From positions 1 to 47,384 of the forward strand of contig DVOQ01000040.1 of the NCBI GenBank assembly GCA_018713485.1: DNA of 47,384 bases. The letters run 5' to 3'. The notes beneath the pieces are model-generated. The model was not told the origin of the DNA and searched no databases. It saw only the letters and a program-made list of their open reading frames with translations. Shown piece by piece: positions 17,272 through 26,005 of this stretch. The translations under genes were made by a program, and so were the position numbers. The first letter of the stretch is position 1. Each line of letters starts with the position of its first letter. Source of the DNA: Candidatus Avisuccinivibrio pullicola (GTDB lineage: Bacteria > Pseudomonadota > Gammaproteobacteria > Enterobacterales > Succinivibrionaceae).

Positions 17272-19311
17272 ATGGCAAAGAACCTTATTCTCTGGCTCGT
17301 GATCGCCGTTATTCTGATGTCCCTCTTTGAGTCGTTCAGCTCGCCTGGCAATCAGGGAAGGACCATGGACTACACCTCCTTTGTCAGGGAAGTGCAGCAG
17401 GATCAGATTTCCGAGGTGATTTTCGACGGGCAGGTGATTACCGGCATGCGCCGTAACGGCGAACAGTTCGTCACGGTGATGCCCATTCACGACAGCGCCC
17501 TATTGGATAATCTTATCGCTCACAATGTGCGTGCCTCCGGCACCCGTCCCGAGGAGCCGAGCTTCCTGACCTCGGTATTCGTGTCGTGGTTCCCGATGAT
17601 CCTCCTCATCGCGGTGTGGATTTTCTTCATGCGCCAGATGAACGGTGGCGGACGCGGCAATCCTCTGTCCTTCGGTAAGAGCAAGGCCAAGCTTCTGAGC
17701 GAAAATCAGGTCAAGACCACTTTCGCCGATGTGGCCGGCTGCGATGAGGCCAAGGAAGACGTGGTAGAGCTCGTGGATTTCCTCAAGGATCCTACCAAGT
17801 ACTCGAAGTTAGGCGGACGCATTCCCCGCGGCGTGCTCATGGTAGGCCCGCCCGGTACCGGTAAGACCCTGCTGGCCCGCGCCATTGCAGGTGAGGCCAA
17901 GGTGCCCTTCTTCTCCATTTCGGGCTCGGATTTCGTGGAAATGTTCGTGGGCGTGGGTGCCTCCCGTGTGCGCGACATGTTTGATACGGCCAAGAAGAAC
18001 GCCCCCTGTATCGTCTTTATTGATGAGATTGACGCCGTGGGACGTAAGAGAGGTGCAGGCCTCGGTGGCGGTCACGATGAAAGGGAGCAGACTTTAAATC
18101 AGCTCCTCGTGGAGATGGATGGATTTGAAGGTTTTGAGGCGGTGATTGTGATTGCCGCGACCAACCGTCCGGACGTGCTCGATCCGGCCTTACTGCGCCC
18201 CGGCCGCTTTGACCGCCAGGTGATGGTGGGGCTTCCGGATGTGCGCGGCCGTGAGCAGATCCTCAAGGTGCACATGCGCAAGGTGCCGTTAGCCCGTGAC
18301 GTCGATCCGGCGGTGTTAGCGCGCGGTACGCCCGGTTTCTCGGGCGCCGAGCTTGCCAATCTCGTGAACGAGGCGGCTTTAGCGGCGGCCCGAGCCAACC
18401 TGCGCACCGTCACCATGCATGAGTTTGAGCAGGCCAAGGATAAGCTGCTCATGGGTGCCGAACGCCGCTCCATGGCCATGACGGAACATGAGCGCATCAA
18501 TACCGCCTACCATGAGTCCGGTCACACCATCGTGGGCCGTCTCGTGCCCGAACACGATCCGGTGTACAAGGTTTCGATTATCCCGCGCGGACGCGCGCTG
18601 GGCGTGACCATGTATCTGCCTGAGCAGGACCGTTACAGTCAGTCGCGCCAGTATCTTCTGTCCAATATCTGCACGCTCTTTGCAGGCCGTATCGCCGAAG
18701 GCCTGATGTTTGGCGAGAACGCCGTCACCACCGGGGCCTCCAATGACATTGAGCGCGCCACGGATATTGCAAGACGCATGGTCACGCGCTGGGGCATGAG
18801 CAAGCGTCTGCCCCCGATGCAGTTTGATCAGGACAGGGAGGGAACCCTGTATTTAGGCGGCGGCACCACGCAGACTATGAATGTGTCGGAGAAGACCGCG
18901 CTCATCATTGACGAGGAAATCGCCGAGATCATCAATACCTGCTACGCCAGGGCCGAGACCCTGCTTAAGGAAAATCTCGATATTTTAGAGGCCATGAAGG
19001 ACGCCTTGCTTAAATACGAGACTCTCGATGCGGTGCAGATTGACGATCTGATGGCCCGCCGTCCTGTGCGCGCGCCTACCGCCTACGAGGCCGATCCGTC
19101 GAACAGCAACGATCCTCAGGGTGGCAGCGGTACCGGGACTGAAAACGCAGCTCCTGCCCCCGGGCAGGAAGCGCCCCGTGAGGAAGCCGCTGCGCATCAG
19201 CCTGAAGAGCCAAGAGCCACAGGCGTGGACGCTACTTCCGACTCCCGCGGCTACGCCCCGTCCAGGGCGCACGCTAAGGATGAGGACAGTGAGGAGCGTA
19301 AGGACAGCTAA
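17272..19311 (+). CDS. ftsH: ATP-dependent zinc metalloprotease FtsH
   Basis: 679 residues. Two N-terminal membrane segments (about residues 4-22 and 104-121) flank a periplasmic domain. The AAA+ module has Walker A GPPGTGKT (near 191), Walker B IVFIDEID (near 246) and the second region of homology [18 protein letters not shown]. The protease zinc site is HESGH (near 411; HEAGH in most relatives), with the third ligand in [11 protein letters not shown]. It degrades misassembled membrane proteins and regulators such as LpxC. A disordered acidic/Pro-Ala tail of about 75 residues closes the chain. AAGGAC precedes the ATG. Confidence 0.97.
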   Translation: MAKNLILWLVIAVILMSLFESFSSPGNQGRTMDYTSFVREVQQDQISEVIFDGQVITGMRRNGEQFVTVMPIHDSALLDNLIAHNVRASGTRPEEPSFLTSVFVSWFPMILLIAVWIFFMRQMNGGGRGNPLSFGKSKAKLLSENQVKTTFADVAGCDEAKEDVVELVDFLKDPTKYSKLGGRIPRGVLMVGPPGTGKTLLARAIAGEAKVPFFSISGSDFVEMFVGVGASRVRDMFDTAKKNAPCIVFIDEIDAVGRKRGAGLGGGHDEREQTLNQLLVEMDGFEGFEAVIVIAATNRPDVLDPALLRPGRFDRQVMVGLPDVRGREQILKVHMRKVPLARDVDPAVLARGTPGFSGAELANLVNEAALAAARANLRTVTMHEFEQAKDKLLMGAERRSMAMTEHERINTAYHESGHTIVGRLVPEHDPVYKVSIIPRGRALGVTMYLPEQDRYSQSRQYLLSNICTLFAGRIAEGLMFGENAVTTGASNDIERATDIARRMVTRWGMSKRLPPMQFDQDREGTLYLGGGTTQTMNVSEKTALIIDEEIAEIINTCYARAETLLKENLDILEAMKDALLKYETLDAVQIDDLMARRPVRAPTAYEADPSNSNDPQGGSGTGTENAAPAPGQEAPREEAAAHQPEEPRATGVDATSDSRGYAPSRAHAKDEDSEERKDS

Positions 19312-19323
19312 GGAGAAAGCGGC

Positions 19324-20175
19324 ATGAAGCTGAGATTTGGAGAGCAGAACGAAGAACTGCAAAGCCCGTGCGTCGTGGGGATCCTGCCCCTTGACCCCTC
19401 AGAGGCACTGGATGTGACGCGTCTTAAGGAGAAGGCGGCCGAAATTGAAGAATACGGTGCGGCCTTTATTGAGGTGGGAATGCGCCAGCCCTGTGCCAGT
19501 GAGGTGGAACAGGTTCTGCTTCCTGAGGCGGTGGGAGCGGTGTTCGAGGCCACTAACTGCCATATCGCCGTGCATACCTCCAGCCCTCAGCTGATGCAGG
19601 AGGCTGTCTCCCGCGGAGCCTCGCTCATCATCGATCCGAAAGCTCTGCGGGCGGAAGGAGCTCTTGCCATGGCCGCCTCACTGAAGGTACCGGTGTGTCT
19701 GTGCTTTAACGGCAGCATTTCCAGCGAGGATTTCGGCCGCGGCAAGGCCGATCCGGCCTCGGTGGTCTCGGAGTTTTTATACGAGCGCATTGATGCCTGC
19801 CTTAACGCGGGGATCCCGCGCTCGCAGCTGCTTATCGATCCCACGCCGGATGTTGAGGACGGCATTGAGCACCGTCTGACGGCGATGGGGCGCCTGCATA
19901 CCTTTAAGAGTTTTGCCCTGCCTCTGTGCGTGGCGATCCCCAGGGAGCTGCCGCACGAGGATCTGGCCGTCAGCGCGCACCCGGGCGTCTATATCGCCGC
20001 CTCCCTCTTTGCCGTTGATGCGGGTGTGTCCTTAATCCGCACTCAGTACGTTGAGGAAACCATTCTCGCGCTGGAGACGCATCTGGCATGCACGCGCAGC
20101 GCCAGGCCCTTCCGTCTTTCCAGGGCGATTGTGAAAGCCATTAAAAACCGCCGTCAGTTAAAAGGAAGCAAATAG
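19324..20175 (+). CDS. Degenerate dihydropteroate-synthase homologue
   Basis: 283 residues, in the exact place (ftsH-X-glmM) that folP occupies in E. coli. It aligns end to end with DHPS but has lost the active site. [10 protein letters not shown] replaces GIVNVTPDSF (Asn lost), [10 protein letters not shown] replaces [20 protein letters not shown] replaces ISVDTSRPQ (Asp to His), LIIDPKAL replaces [15 protein letters not shown] replaces [17 protein letters not shown] replaces DVGFGFGKS, AIPREL replaces LSRKSM (Lys lost) and IRTQYV replaces LRVHDV (His lost). The frame is intact, AAGGAG is well placed and base composition matches the neighbours, so it looks maintained rather than decaying. 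A binding or regulatory role is possible; none is known to me. Confidence 0.78.
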   Translation: MKLRFGEQNEELQSPCVVGILPLDPSEALDVTRLKEKAAEIEEYGAAFIEVGMRQPCASEVEQVLLPEAVGAVFEATNCHIAVHTSSPQLMQEAVSRGASLIIDPKALRAEGALAMAASLKVPVCLCFNGSISSEDFGRGKADPASVVSEFLYERIDACLNAGIPRSQLLIDPTPDVEDGIEHRLTAMGRLHTFKSFALPLCVAIPRELPHEDLAVSAHPGVYIAASLFAVDAGVSLIRTQYVEETILALETHLACTRSARPFRLSRAIVKAIKNRRQLKGSK

Positions 20176-20176
20176 C

Positions 20177-21526
20177 ATGGCAGTAAAGCGCAGATATTTC
20201 GGCACCGACGGGGTGCGCGGACGCGTCGGTCAGTATCCCATTACCCCCGATTTCGTGATGCGCCTTGGCATGGCCGCAGGTAAGGTGTTAGCCCGCGGAC
20301 AGGGAGGACGCGTCATCATCGGTAAGGATACCCGTCTCTCGGGCTATATGTTTGAGGCAGCCCTGGAGTCGGGGTTCAGTGCCGCGGGTGTCTCCACGGT
20401 GCTCTTAGGCCCCATGCCCACGCCTGCCATTTCCTACCTCACCAAGGCTTTCCGCGCCGATCTGGGCGTGGTGATTTCCGCATCGCATAATCCTTTCTTT
20501 GATAACGGGATTAAGTTTTTCTCGCGTGAGGGAACCAAGCTGCCTGATGAGATAGAGCTGGAGATTGAAAAGGAACTGGACGGAGAAATAGGGATCACCG
20601 ATCCGCAGAATCTCGGCCGCGCCTTCCGTCAGGATGATGCGCCGGGCCGCTACGTGGAGTTCTGCAAGAGCTCGTTTGATTCCTCCATGAGCCTTGAAGG
20701 ACTGCACATTGTGCTCGACTGCGCCAACGGTGCCACCTATCATGTCGCCCCCCTTGTGTTTAAGGAATTAGGAGCGAAGGTGACCACGATAGGCACCTCT
20801 CCCAACGGCATCAACATCAATGACGGCGTGGGCTCCACGCATCCGGAGGCGCTGATGTCCAAGGTGCTGTCGACGAATGCCGATCTGGGCATTGCCTTTG
20901 ACGGGGACGGTGATCGCGTCATGCTGGTGGACGGCAAGGGCCGGCTTTTAGACGGCGACGCCGTGCTCTATATCATCGCCACCGATCGCAAGGCCCGCGG
21001 CAAGTTAGGCGGAGGGGTGGTCGGTACCTTAATGTCTAATTTAGGCCTTGAGCTGGCCTTAAAGCGCGAGAGCATTGGCTTTACACGCTCGGCTGTCGGT
21101 GATCGCTATGTCATGGAGACTCTTTTAGAGAAGAACTGGCGCCTGGGCGGTGAAAACTCCGGCCACGTCATCTGCCTTGATTACGTTTCCACGGGCGATG
21201 GTATCGTTTCGGCGCTGCAGGTTCTGAAGGCCGCCATCCGTCAGCAGAAGAGCCTTGAGGAGCTGACTGAGGGGCTGACCATGTTGCCTCAGGAGCTTAT
21301 CAATCTGCGCCTTAGCGCGGGTTTTGACGCGCTTTCCGATGAGCGCGTTCACGAAGAGGTAAAGGCCGTGGAGGCGGAGCTGGGCTCGCACGGGCGTGTG
21401 CTGCTGCGCAAGTCCGGTACCGAGCCTCTGGTGCGCGTCATGGTCGAGGGCGAGGATCGCGAGCAGGTGCACAGTCTTGCGGTGCGCCTTGCCGACGTGA
21501 TCCGCCGTCAGGCCGAAGAGGTATGA
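20177..21526 (+). CDS. glmM: Phosphoglucosamine mutase GlmM
   Basis: 449 residues. It converts glucosamine-6-phosphate to glucosamine-1-phosphate for UDP-GlcNAc synthesis. [10 protein letters not shown], the phosphoserine loop ISASHNP (near residue 100), metal-binding DGDGDR and the phosphate-binding [12 protein letters not shown] are intact. The ATG is one base after the preceding stop, with AAAGGAAG upstream, so it is coupled to the folP-like gene. Confidence 0.97.
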   Translation: MAVKRRYFGTDGVRGRVGQYPITPDFVMRLGMAAGKVLARGQGGRVIIGKDTRLSGYMFEAALESGFSAAGVSTVLLGPMPTPAISYLTKAFRADLGVVISASHNPFFDNGIKFFSREGTKLPDEIELEIEKELDGEIGITDPQNLGRAFRQDDAPGRYVEFCKSSFDSSMSLEGLHIVLDCANGATYHVAPLVFKELGAKVTTIGTSPNGININDGVGSTHPEALMSKVLSTNADLGIAFDGDGDRVMLVDGKGRLLDGDAVLYIIATDRKARGKLGGGVVGTLMSNLGLELALKRESIGFTRSAVGDRYVMETLLEKNWRLGGENSGHVICLDYVSTGDGIVSALQVLKAAIRQQKSLEELTEGLTMLPQELINLRLSAGFDALSDERVHEEVKAVEAELGSHGRVLLRKSGTEPLVRVMVEGEDREQVHSLAVRLADVIRRQAEEV

Positions 21527-21559
21527 GGCCTTGATCTTGCAGATTAAAACGTTTAATAT

Positions 21560-21600
21560 GCACAGCCGTGAGTCTGACGCATGTGCTGTGCCTGTCAGAC
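21560..21600 (+). promoter_or_regulatory. Alternative hairpins ahead of secG
   Basis: GTCTGAC (21572-21578) can pair with GTCAGAC (21594-21600), or GCACAG (21560-21565) with CTGTGC (21586-21591). The two pairings interleave, so they compete. A role in secG expression is conjecture. Confidence 0.3.
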
Positions 21601-21637
21601 GGATCCGATCCTAACGGTTACAGCAAAAGATTAAAAA

Positions 21638-22012
21638 ATGTACGAAGTAGTTATTGTTTTATTCCTCCTCGTGGCAGTCGCCATGGTGGCCCTGATTCTG
21701 GTGCAGCAGGGCAAGGGTGCAGGTATGGGTGCCTCTTTCGGTGCCGGTGCCTCCAACACCGTGTTCGGAGCCGTGGGTTCGGGTAATTTCCTTACCCGCA
21801 GCACCTGGTTCCTGGCTTTCCTGTTCTTCGGGATCTGCCTTTTCATCTCCTGGCTACAGAAGGATCACGGCGAGGATACGACCTCCTTCACCAATATTGA
21901 GGCAGCGGAGGCGGCTCCAGCCGAGACTCCCGCGCTGCAGAGCGTGCCTGAGGACGTGCCGGTGGTTGGCGGTGATGTGCCCACCGTTCCTCAGACTGAG
22001 AACGCTCAGTAA
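21638..22012 (+). CDS. secG: Sec translocon subunit SecG
   Basis: 124 residues with two membrane helices (VVIVLFLLVAVAMVALILV and the segment around WFLAFLFFGICLFISW) joined by GKGAGMGASFGAGASNTVFG, the SecG cytoplasmic loop. SecG assists SecYE in protein export. The tail after residue 80 is Ala/Glu/Pro-rich. It follows glmM as in E. coli, but no tRNA-Leu gene follows. No clear ribosome-binding site precedes the ATG. Confidence 0.95.
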   Translation: MYEVVIVLFLLVAVAMVALILVQQGKGAGMGASFGAGASNTVFGAVGSGNFLTRSTWFLAFLFFGICLFISWLQKDHGEDTTSFTNIEAAEAAPAETPALQSVPEDVPVVGGDVPTVPQTENAQ

Positions 22013-22036
22013 GTTTAAACTAAAAAAGCATCACCA

Positions 22037-22066
22037 AAAGGTCCCTGGCAGCAGGGACTTTTTTTT
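22037..22066 (+). terminator. Intrinsic terminator of the ftsH-secG run
   Basis: GTCCCTG/CAGGGAC (7-bp stem, loop GCAG) is followed by eight T residues, 24 bases past the secG stop. Confidence 0.92.
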
Positions 22067-22231
22067 GCCTTAAGTCAGGGGAATGTAGCGCATAAAGCCT
22101 GCGGTTCTCCACGTATTTTTGCCATGAAAGAGTGCAAAAAGGCTTTTTTACCAGCGAAAATCCGACATCTGTCTTTTGCAAAACCGCAGTCAGAGTACAC
22201 TGCGCGCAGTAAGGAATTTTGAGGAGGTTTC

Positions 22232-23539
22232 GTGAGCGGAAAAGAACTTTCAAGACGCTATCTCGTCTTTTTTTTCTCCCTGTGGATCAACGGTCTCGGG
22301 GTTGCCTTAGTTACCCTGGCCGCGCTCGGTACCACGCCTATCTCCTCGGCATGGTATGAAATTTCGCTCCACACGCCGCTCTCGTTTGGCATGGTGACCA
22401 TGCTCGGCAATCTCCTTCTGATTGCCTCGCAGTATTTTCTGCTGCCCGACCGGCACGCTAAGGGCGTTTTCCGCAGCCTGTTTTCGCAGATCCCCGCAAC
22501 GTTCCTCTTCTCCGTCTCCATTGACGTCAATATGTTCCTCATGGCTAAGCTCGTCGGGGGCATGGAGTTTTATCTCGCGCGCCTTACGCTCCTCTTTGCC
22601 GGTTCGGTGATCCTGGCCTGCGGTGTGGCCCTTGAGGTCAGAGCCAACGTCGCCCTGGTGGCAGGCGAGGCTTTCGTTAAGGCCCTGTGTCTCTTTCTTA
22701 AAAAGGATTTCGGGATTATCAAGCTCTGCTTTGACGTTTCCTTAGTCCTGCTGGCCATCGTGGTGGGGCTTATAGCCACGGATTTTGGCGCGGTGGCCAG
22801 CGTGCGCGAGGGCACGGTGATCGGGGCGCTGTTAGTCGGCCCCTGCGTGCGCGTCGTCTCGCGCCACCTTGCGTATCTGGATCGCTTTTTCGGTGAAAGC
22901 GCGCACGAGGCTACGCCCGCTCCGGTTGCCGTTTACGGACCAGTGATCACCATCTCCCGCGAGTACGGCTGCGGCGGCCGCCTGCTCGGAAAAAGGCTCG
23001 CTCAGGATCTGGGGCTTAAGTTCTATGACAGCGAGATCATCGATCTGACCGCTAAGGAAACGGGCATGACTCCCGAATACGTGTCGCGTCACGAGGACCG
23101 GCTTGATAACGCGCTCCTGTATCAGATGATTTTTCAGGATTATACGGCATCTCTTGATAAGTCCTTATCCGAAACGGACGCTCTGTATGTTGCGCAGGCG
23201 CGGGTGATCCGCAGATTAGCCGCGCAGGGGCCCTGCGTGATCGTGGGACGAGGCGCTGACGATCTCCTCAGTGATTATCCTCAGGTCTTAAAGATCCGTC
23301 TCTACGCTTCCTTTGAGGACAAACTCAGGCGCTGCCTTGAGGAGTATCACATGACGCGGGAGGCGGCTTTAAAAGCCATGGAGCTCTTTGATAGGCGCCG
23401 CGCGGAGCATTACGCTCACTATACGGGCCGGGACATTAACGATCCTCATAACTATCAGCTTACTCTCAATGTAGGGGCTCTGGGGCTTGAGGAATGCGCC
23501 GTACTCATAGAAAAAATATTTACGGAACGCTTTGCGTAA
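22232..23539 (+). CDS. Fusion: YczE/YitT-like membrane domain + cytidylate-kinase-like domain
   Basis: 435 residues. Residues about 8-215 contain five or six membrane segments and resemble YczE/YitT-type integral membrane proteins (INGLGVALVTLAALGTTPISS, FGMVTMLGN, ACGVALEVRANVALVAGEAF). Residues about 235-433 form a cytidylate-kinase-like domain (VITISREYGCGGRLLGKRLA with a modified P-loop, FYDSEIIDLTA, CVIVGRGADDLL, LKIRLYASFEDKLRR, and the terminal RDINDPHNYQLTLNVG). The GTG start follows GAGGAGG. The kinase half should bind a nucleotide at the cytoplasmic face of the membrane; the substrate is unknown. It stands alone, with its own space upstream after the secG terminator. Confidence 0.75.
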   Translation: MSGKELSRRYLVFFFSLWINGLGVALVTLAALGTTPISSAWYEISLHTPLSFGMVTMLGNLLLIASQYFLLPDRHAKGVFRSLFSQIPATFLFSVSIDVNMFLMAKLVGGMEFYLARLTLLFAGSVILACGVALEVRANVALVAGEAFVKALCLFLKKDFGIIKLCFDVSLVLLAIVVGLIATDFGAVASVREGTVIGALLVGPCVRVVSRHLAYLDRFFGESAHEATPAPVAVYGPVITISREYGCGGRLLGKRLAQDLGLKFYDSEIIDLTAKETGMTPEYVSRHEDRLDNALLYQMIFQDYTASLDKSLSETDALYVAQARVIRRLAAQGPCVIVGRGADDLLSDYPQVLKIRLYASFEDKLRRCLEEYHMTREAALKAMELFDRRRAEHYAHYTGRDINDPHNYQLTLNVGALGLEECAVLIEKIFTERFA

Positions 23540-23813
23540 GGCTCAGGGGTACAGGTGCGAAAGCTACAGGAGCCGTCAGGGCACTGAGGTTCTTTCCGTG
23601 CAGGAGATGAGGATCAGCTCCGCCTTTCCCTGCAAACTTTCCGGTATGCGCCATGCGCCAGGTTCAGGATCTGGGGATGAAATCTGCGCTAAGTACCTTA
23701 CCGCAGCGGCGGGGGACTTTCGTGATAGAGTAGGAGTAAACGCGCAGGGCTTGGCTCAGTCCGTTGAGAGGCCTTAAGCGGGGTTAGATGTCTGTCCTCA
23801 GGAGGAGATCCGT
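23540..23813. other. Intergenic stretch, one doubtful ORF
   Basis: No recognised gene. An ATG ORF of 56 codons (23607-23777) has AGGAG directly abutting its start and no family likeness; I do not count it as a gene. Confidence 0.3.
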
Positions 23814-24035
23814 ATGTGTAAGAGTGTTGCCGTCTTAAGTGCTGTCTGGGTAATGGCGTTTGGCTCTGCCACGGTCCTGGCGCAGGTGTCATCAGGCAGT
23901 GATGGAACCGCGGATGAGCTCCTCTATCAGGAGAGAGTCTGCAGGACCGTTGCCACGGAGCTGTCAGAAACACAGCCTCGCTATGGGCTTTCCCGCTGGG
24001 AGGAGGATGAGTGGGAGGAAGATGAAGACGAGTGA
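23814..24035 (+). CDS. Small secreted acidic protein, possibly truncated
   Basis: 73 residues, family not recognised. CAGGAGGAGAT precedes the ATG. The N-terminus looks like a signal peptide (Lys near the start, hydrophobic VAVLSAVWVMAFGSATVLA, cleavage likely after VLA). The mature part ends in an acidic Trp-containing repeat (WEEDEWEEDEDE) and a TGA. The same frame then stays open for 14 more codons with the same acidic repeat (EEDEDEREEGDEWI, stop at 24080), so the TGA sits where the pattern calls for a TGG Trp codon. This suggests a recent nonsense mutation or a sequencing error. Whether it is expressed is unknown. Confidence 0.45.
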   Translation: MCKSVAVLSAVWVMAFGSATVLAQVSSGSDGTADELLYQERVCRTVATELSETQPRYGLSRWEEDEWEEDEDE

Positions 24036-24172
24036 GAAGAGGACGAGGATGAGCGTGAAGAGGGCGATGAATGGATATAATCTGCTGCCTGAAGGTTCTC
24101 AGTCAGGCTGAGCAGGGCCTGTGATTTTAAAAAGTTAAGGAAAAAGCGGGGTAAAGCAGAGGAAAGCACTGA

Positions 24173-24188
24173 GGGGCCAGCAGGCCCC
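24173..24188 (-). other. Stem-loop after ygfB, no T-run
   Basis: GGGGCC/GGCCCC with loop AGCA lies just beyond the ygfB stop. No T-run follows on the minus strand, so it is at most a weak terminator or an mRNA 3'-end stabiliser. Confidence 0.4.
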
Positions 24189-24196
24189 CCCTTGAT

Positions 24197-24691
24197 TTAA
24201 CTGTGTGCGCGGCGGTAGGCCTTCGTGAGAGTAGTGGCGATATAGTCCACGATGACCTTAAAATCCTCCTCGGAAAAATCGCCTTCGTCATCGACACGGC
24301 CGATATCGTTTAAGGTCATGACCTCTTCCATAAGAAAGTGATCCTCAAATGTGGTGCCGTCGGCCTTAAAGGGCAGACCGAGAGCGGTACCGTAGGCAAG
24401 GCCCGCGAGAGCCTGCAGCCTGTCCTTCTGCTCCCCTGGCATTAAAAACTGCGGCTTACCCTGTTTCAGGGCCTCACCCGCGTCCACGGCCAGATCGGTG
24501 AGCATAGCGATCATGGAGCCTGGCAGTCCTTCGCCGCCGTTGAGCAGCGAGGCCACCTTAGTGCGCAGCTCGCGGCTGCCGGCGTCGTAGCCGTTGGCGA
24601 TGAGCGCGTAGATAAGCCCCTGGTAGACAGTGGGGAGATCATCGCTGCCTTCATTGCGGAGAAGAGAGGAGTATTCTGCGTAGGCATCCAT
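24197..24691 (-). CDS. ygfB: UPF0149-family protein YgfB
   Basis: 164 residues, acidic and helical. The N-terminal YAEYSSLLRNEG, the GLIYALIANG helix and C-terminal FSEEDFKVIVDYIATTLTKAY fit the YgfB/UPF0149 family. YgfB homologues have been linked to control of gene expression in Pseudomonas, but the molecular role is not firmly known. AAGGTG lies eight bases before the ATG. It is divergent from suhB. Confidence 0.82.
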   Translation of the reverse strand: MDAYAEYSSLLRNEGSDDLPTVYQGLIYALIANGYDAGSRELRTKVASLLNGGEGLPGSMIAMLTDLAVDAGEALKQGKPQFLMPGEQKDRLQALAGLAYGTALGLPFKADGTTFEDHFLMEEVMTLNDIGRVDDEGDFSEEDFKVIVDYIATTLTKAYRRAHS

Positions 24692-24780
24692 GGTGTGTGC
24701 ACCTTTTTATTGAGCTCGGTTAAAGGATGCCATATAATAAACCACTTTTTTCGTTTAGCCAAAAAAGAGAGTTCTTTAAT

Positions 24781-25587
24781 ATGCATCCTATGCTCAATAT
24801 CGCAGTGCGCGCTGCCCGTGCTGCCGGCAATATTATTGCCCGTAATTTAGGTCACACCGAGCTTTTTTCCGTGGAGGAGAAGCGTAAAGACGATCTCGTC
24901 ACCGATATCGACAAGGAATGTGAGAGCACCATTACCAATCTGCTGCTGCGCTCTTACCGTGATCACGCCGTCTTAGGCGAAGAGGGCGGCATTCAGGGCA
25001 ATAAGGATGCAGAATATCAGTGGGTCATCGATCCCATCGACGGCACCACCAATTTCGTCAAGGGTATTCCCCACGTGGCCGTTTCCATCGGTCTGCGCCG
25101 CCGCGGCGCTCCGCTTCTGGGCGTGGTTTTCGATCCCTTCGCCAATGAGATGTTCACCGCCGCCCGCGGCGAGGGTGCCGGTCTTAACGGCCAGAGGATC
25201 CGCGTCTCCGATCGCCGTACCTTAGACGGCTCCATCGTGGCCACCGCCTATCCGGTGCGTTACCGCGAGAGAATGGGTGCTTTCTTTGAGCTCTCCCGCC
25301 GTCTCGTGGACAATACCGCCGACATCCGCCGCTCCGGCTGTGCCTCACTCGATCTCTGCTATGTAGCCTGCGGCCGCTTTGACGGTTATTTAGAGCAGGG
25401 CTTAAAGCCGTGGGACTTTGCGGCAGGCGAGGTGATCGTGCGCGAGGCGGGCGGTCTTATCACTGACTTTGCAGGTGAGGACGGTTACCGCAAGAGCGGC
25501 AATATCGTCAGCGGCAACCCCTACGTGGTCAAGTCGCTGCTGACTAAGGTCTGCAACGCTCCTGACGTCGATCCTCTCTTGAAATAA
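24781..25587 (+). CDS. suhB: Inositol-1-monophosphatase / Nus factor SuhB
   Basis: 268 residues, essentially the E. coli length. Metal-binding and catalytic segments GEEGG, DPIDGTTNFVKG and WDFAAGEVIVREAGG are intact. SuhB dephosphorylates inositol-1-phosphate and in enterobacteria joins the rRNA antitermination complex. An in-frame ATG at 24727 would add 18 unrelated residues; 24781 gives the family N-terminus MHPMLNIAVRAARAAG. Confidence 0.95.
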   Translation: MHPMLNIAVRAARAAGNIIARNLGHTELFSVEEKRKDDLVTDIDKECESTITNLLLRSYRDHAVLGEEGGIQGNKDAEYQWVIDPIDGTTNFVKGIPHVAVSIGLRRRGAPLLGVVFDPFANEMFTAARGEGAGLNGQRIRVSDRRTLDGSIVATAYPVRYRERMGAFFELSRRLVDNTADIRRSGCASLDLCYVACGRFDGYLEQGLKPWDFAAGEVIVREAGGLITDFAGEDGYRKSGNIVSGNPYVVKSLLTKVCNAPDVDPLLK

Positions 25588-25596
25588 TTCTTTATA

Positions 25597-25617
25597 AGGC
25601 GGGGCCTGTCCCCGCCT
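25597..25617 (+). other. Stem-loop after suhB, no T-run
   Basis: AGGCGGGG/CCCCGCCT forms an 8-bp stem with loop CCTGT, nine bases past the suhB stop. No T-run follows. Confidence 0.45.
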
Positions 25618-25738
25618 CCACCTGCCATGGAGCAGTGGCTGCCTATCCCTGCCCGCGCGGACTTATGTAACCGCTCCGCAAACCTCATCCCCGGTGCTTA
25701 AACAGTCTGCTCTTGACTAAAAGGCTCTGCCCTAAACC

Positions 25739-25752
25739 TTGATGTAGATCAA
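25739..25752. promoter_or_regulatory. Perfect FNR-type box
   Basis: TTGAT-GTAG-ATCAA matches the FNR consensus TTGAT-N4-ATCAA in all ten fixed positions. It lies about 112 bases upstream of the predicted start of small RNA A. No gene start lies at the classic -41.5 distance, so its target is uncertain. Confidence 0.6.
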
Positions 25753-25823
25753 TGCTCTTAATGCAGGTAAGACTTAGTGATCCCCGGACTAAGGGTACAA
25801 GGCGCAAAATTTTTTAAAAATGT

Positions 25824-25851
25824 TTGACTATGATCGCATTTTATGTATAAT
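25824..25851 (+). promoter_or_regulatory. Promoter of small RNA A
   Basis: TTGACT and TATAAT are separated by 16 bases, preceded by an A/T tract (AAAATTTTTTAAAAAT) that could act as an UP element. A CRP-like palindrome TTTGA-N6-TCGCA (25823-25838) overlaps the -35. The same layout occurs at 27125-27170. Confidence 0.78.
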
Positions 25852-25857
25852 GTGAAT

Positions 25858-25916
25858 CACTCCTTATGTTTGTTTGATGGTGCCCCTGCAGAGTTTCTCC
25901 GCAGGGGTTATTTTTT
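25858..25916 (+). ncRNA. Small RNA A (paired with B)
   Basis: Predicted transcript of about 60 nucleotides. It starts seven or so bases after a strong -10 and ends at an intrinsic terminator (CCCCTGC 25883-25889 with GCAGGGG 25901-25907, then TTATTTTTT). The 5' part, ACTCCTTATGTTTGTTTGAT (25859-25878), is identical to that of RNA B at 27177-27196, while the terminator stems differ. An unpaired 5' region plus a U-rich 3' end is the plan of Hfq-dependent base-pairing RNAs. CUCCUU is complementary to Shine-Dalgarno sequences. It matches no RNA family I can name; expression is inferred. Confidence 0.75.
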
Positions 25917-25957
25917 GCCCGCCGTTGCTTCTGCCGTAGCCCAGGATTTCTGACACA

Positions 25958-25981
25958 GAAAACCCGTGCCGGGGCACGGGT
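25958..25981 (-). terminator. Terminator of the repeat-protein gene
   Basis: ACCCGTGCC/GGCACGGGT (9-bp stem, 25962-25981) followed on the minus strand by TTTTC, 24 bases past the stop of the repeat protein. The T-run is short. Confidence 0.6.
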
Positions 25982-26005
25982 CCTGCAAGCTTAAATTGCG
26001 GTGTT

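Noticed and set aside
22013-22231. tRNA-Leu expected after secG
   Set aside because: No cloverleaf can be formed; only the terminator and an A/T-rich stretch are present.
24033-24035. TGA in the acidic ORF as a selenocysteine codon
   Set aside because: The repeat pattern predicts Trp there, no SECIS-like hairpin follows at the needed distance, and the surroundings do not resemble a redox site.
23981-24169. Ser-rich minus-strand frame opposite the acidic ORF
   Set aside because: Its serine repeat is simply the complement of the GAG/GAT-rich acidic repeat, and it lacks a ribosome site.
25739-25752. The FNR box as a suhB operator
   Set aside because: It lies about 150 bases downstream of the suhB stop, not in its promoter.
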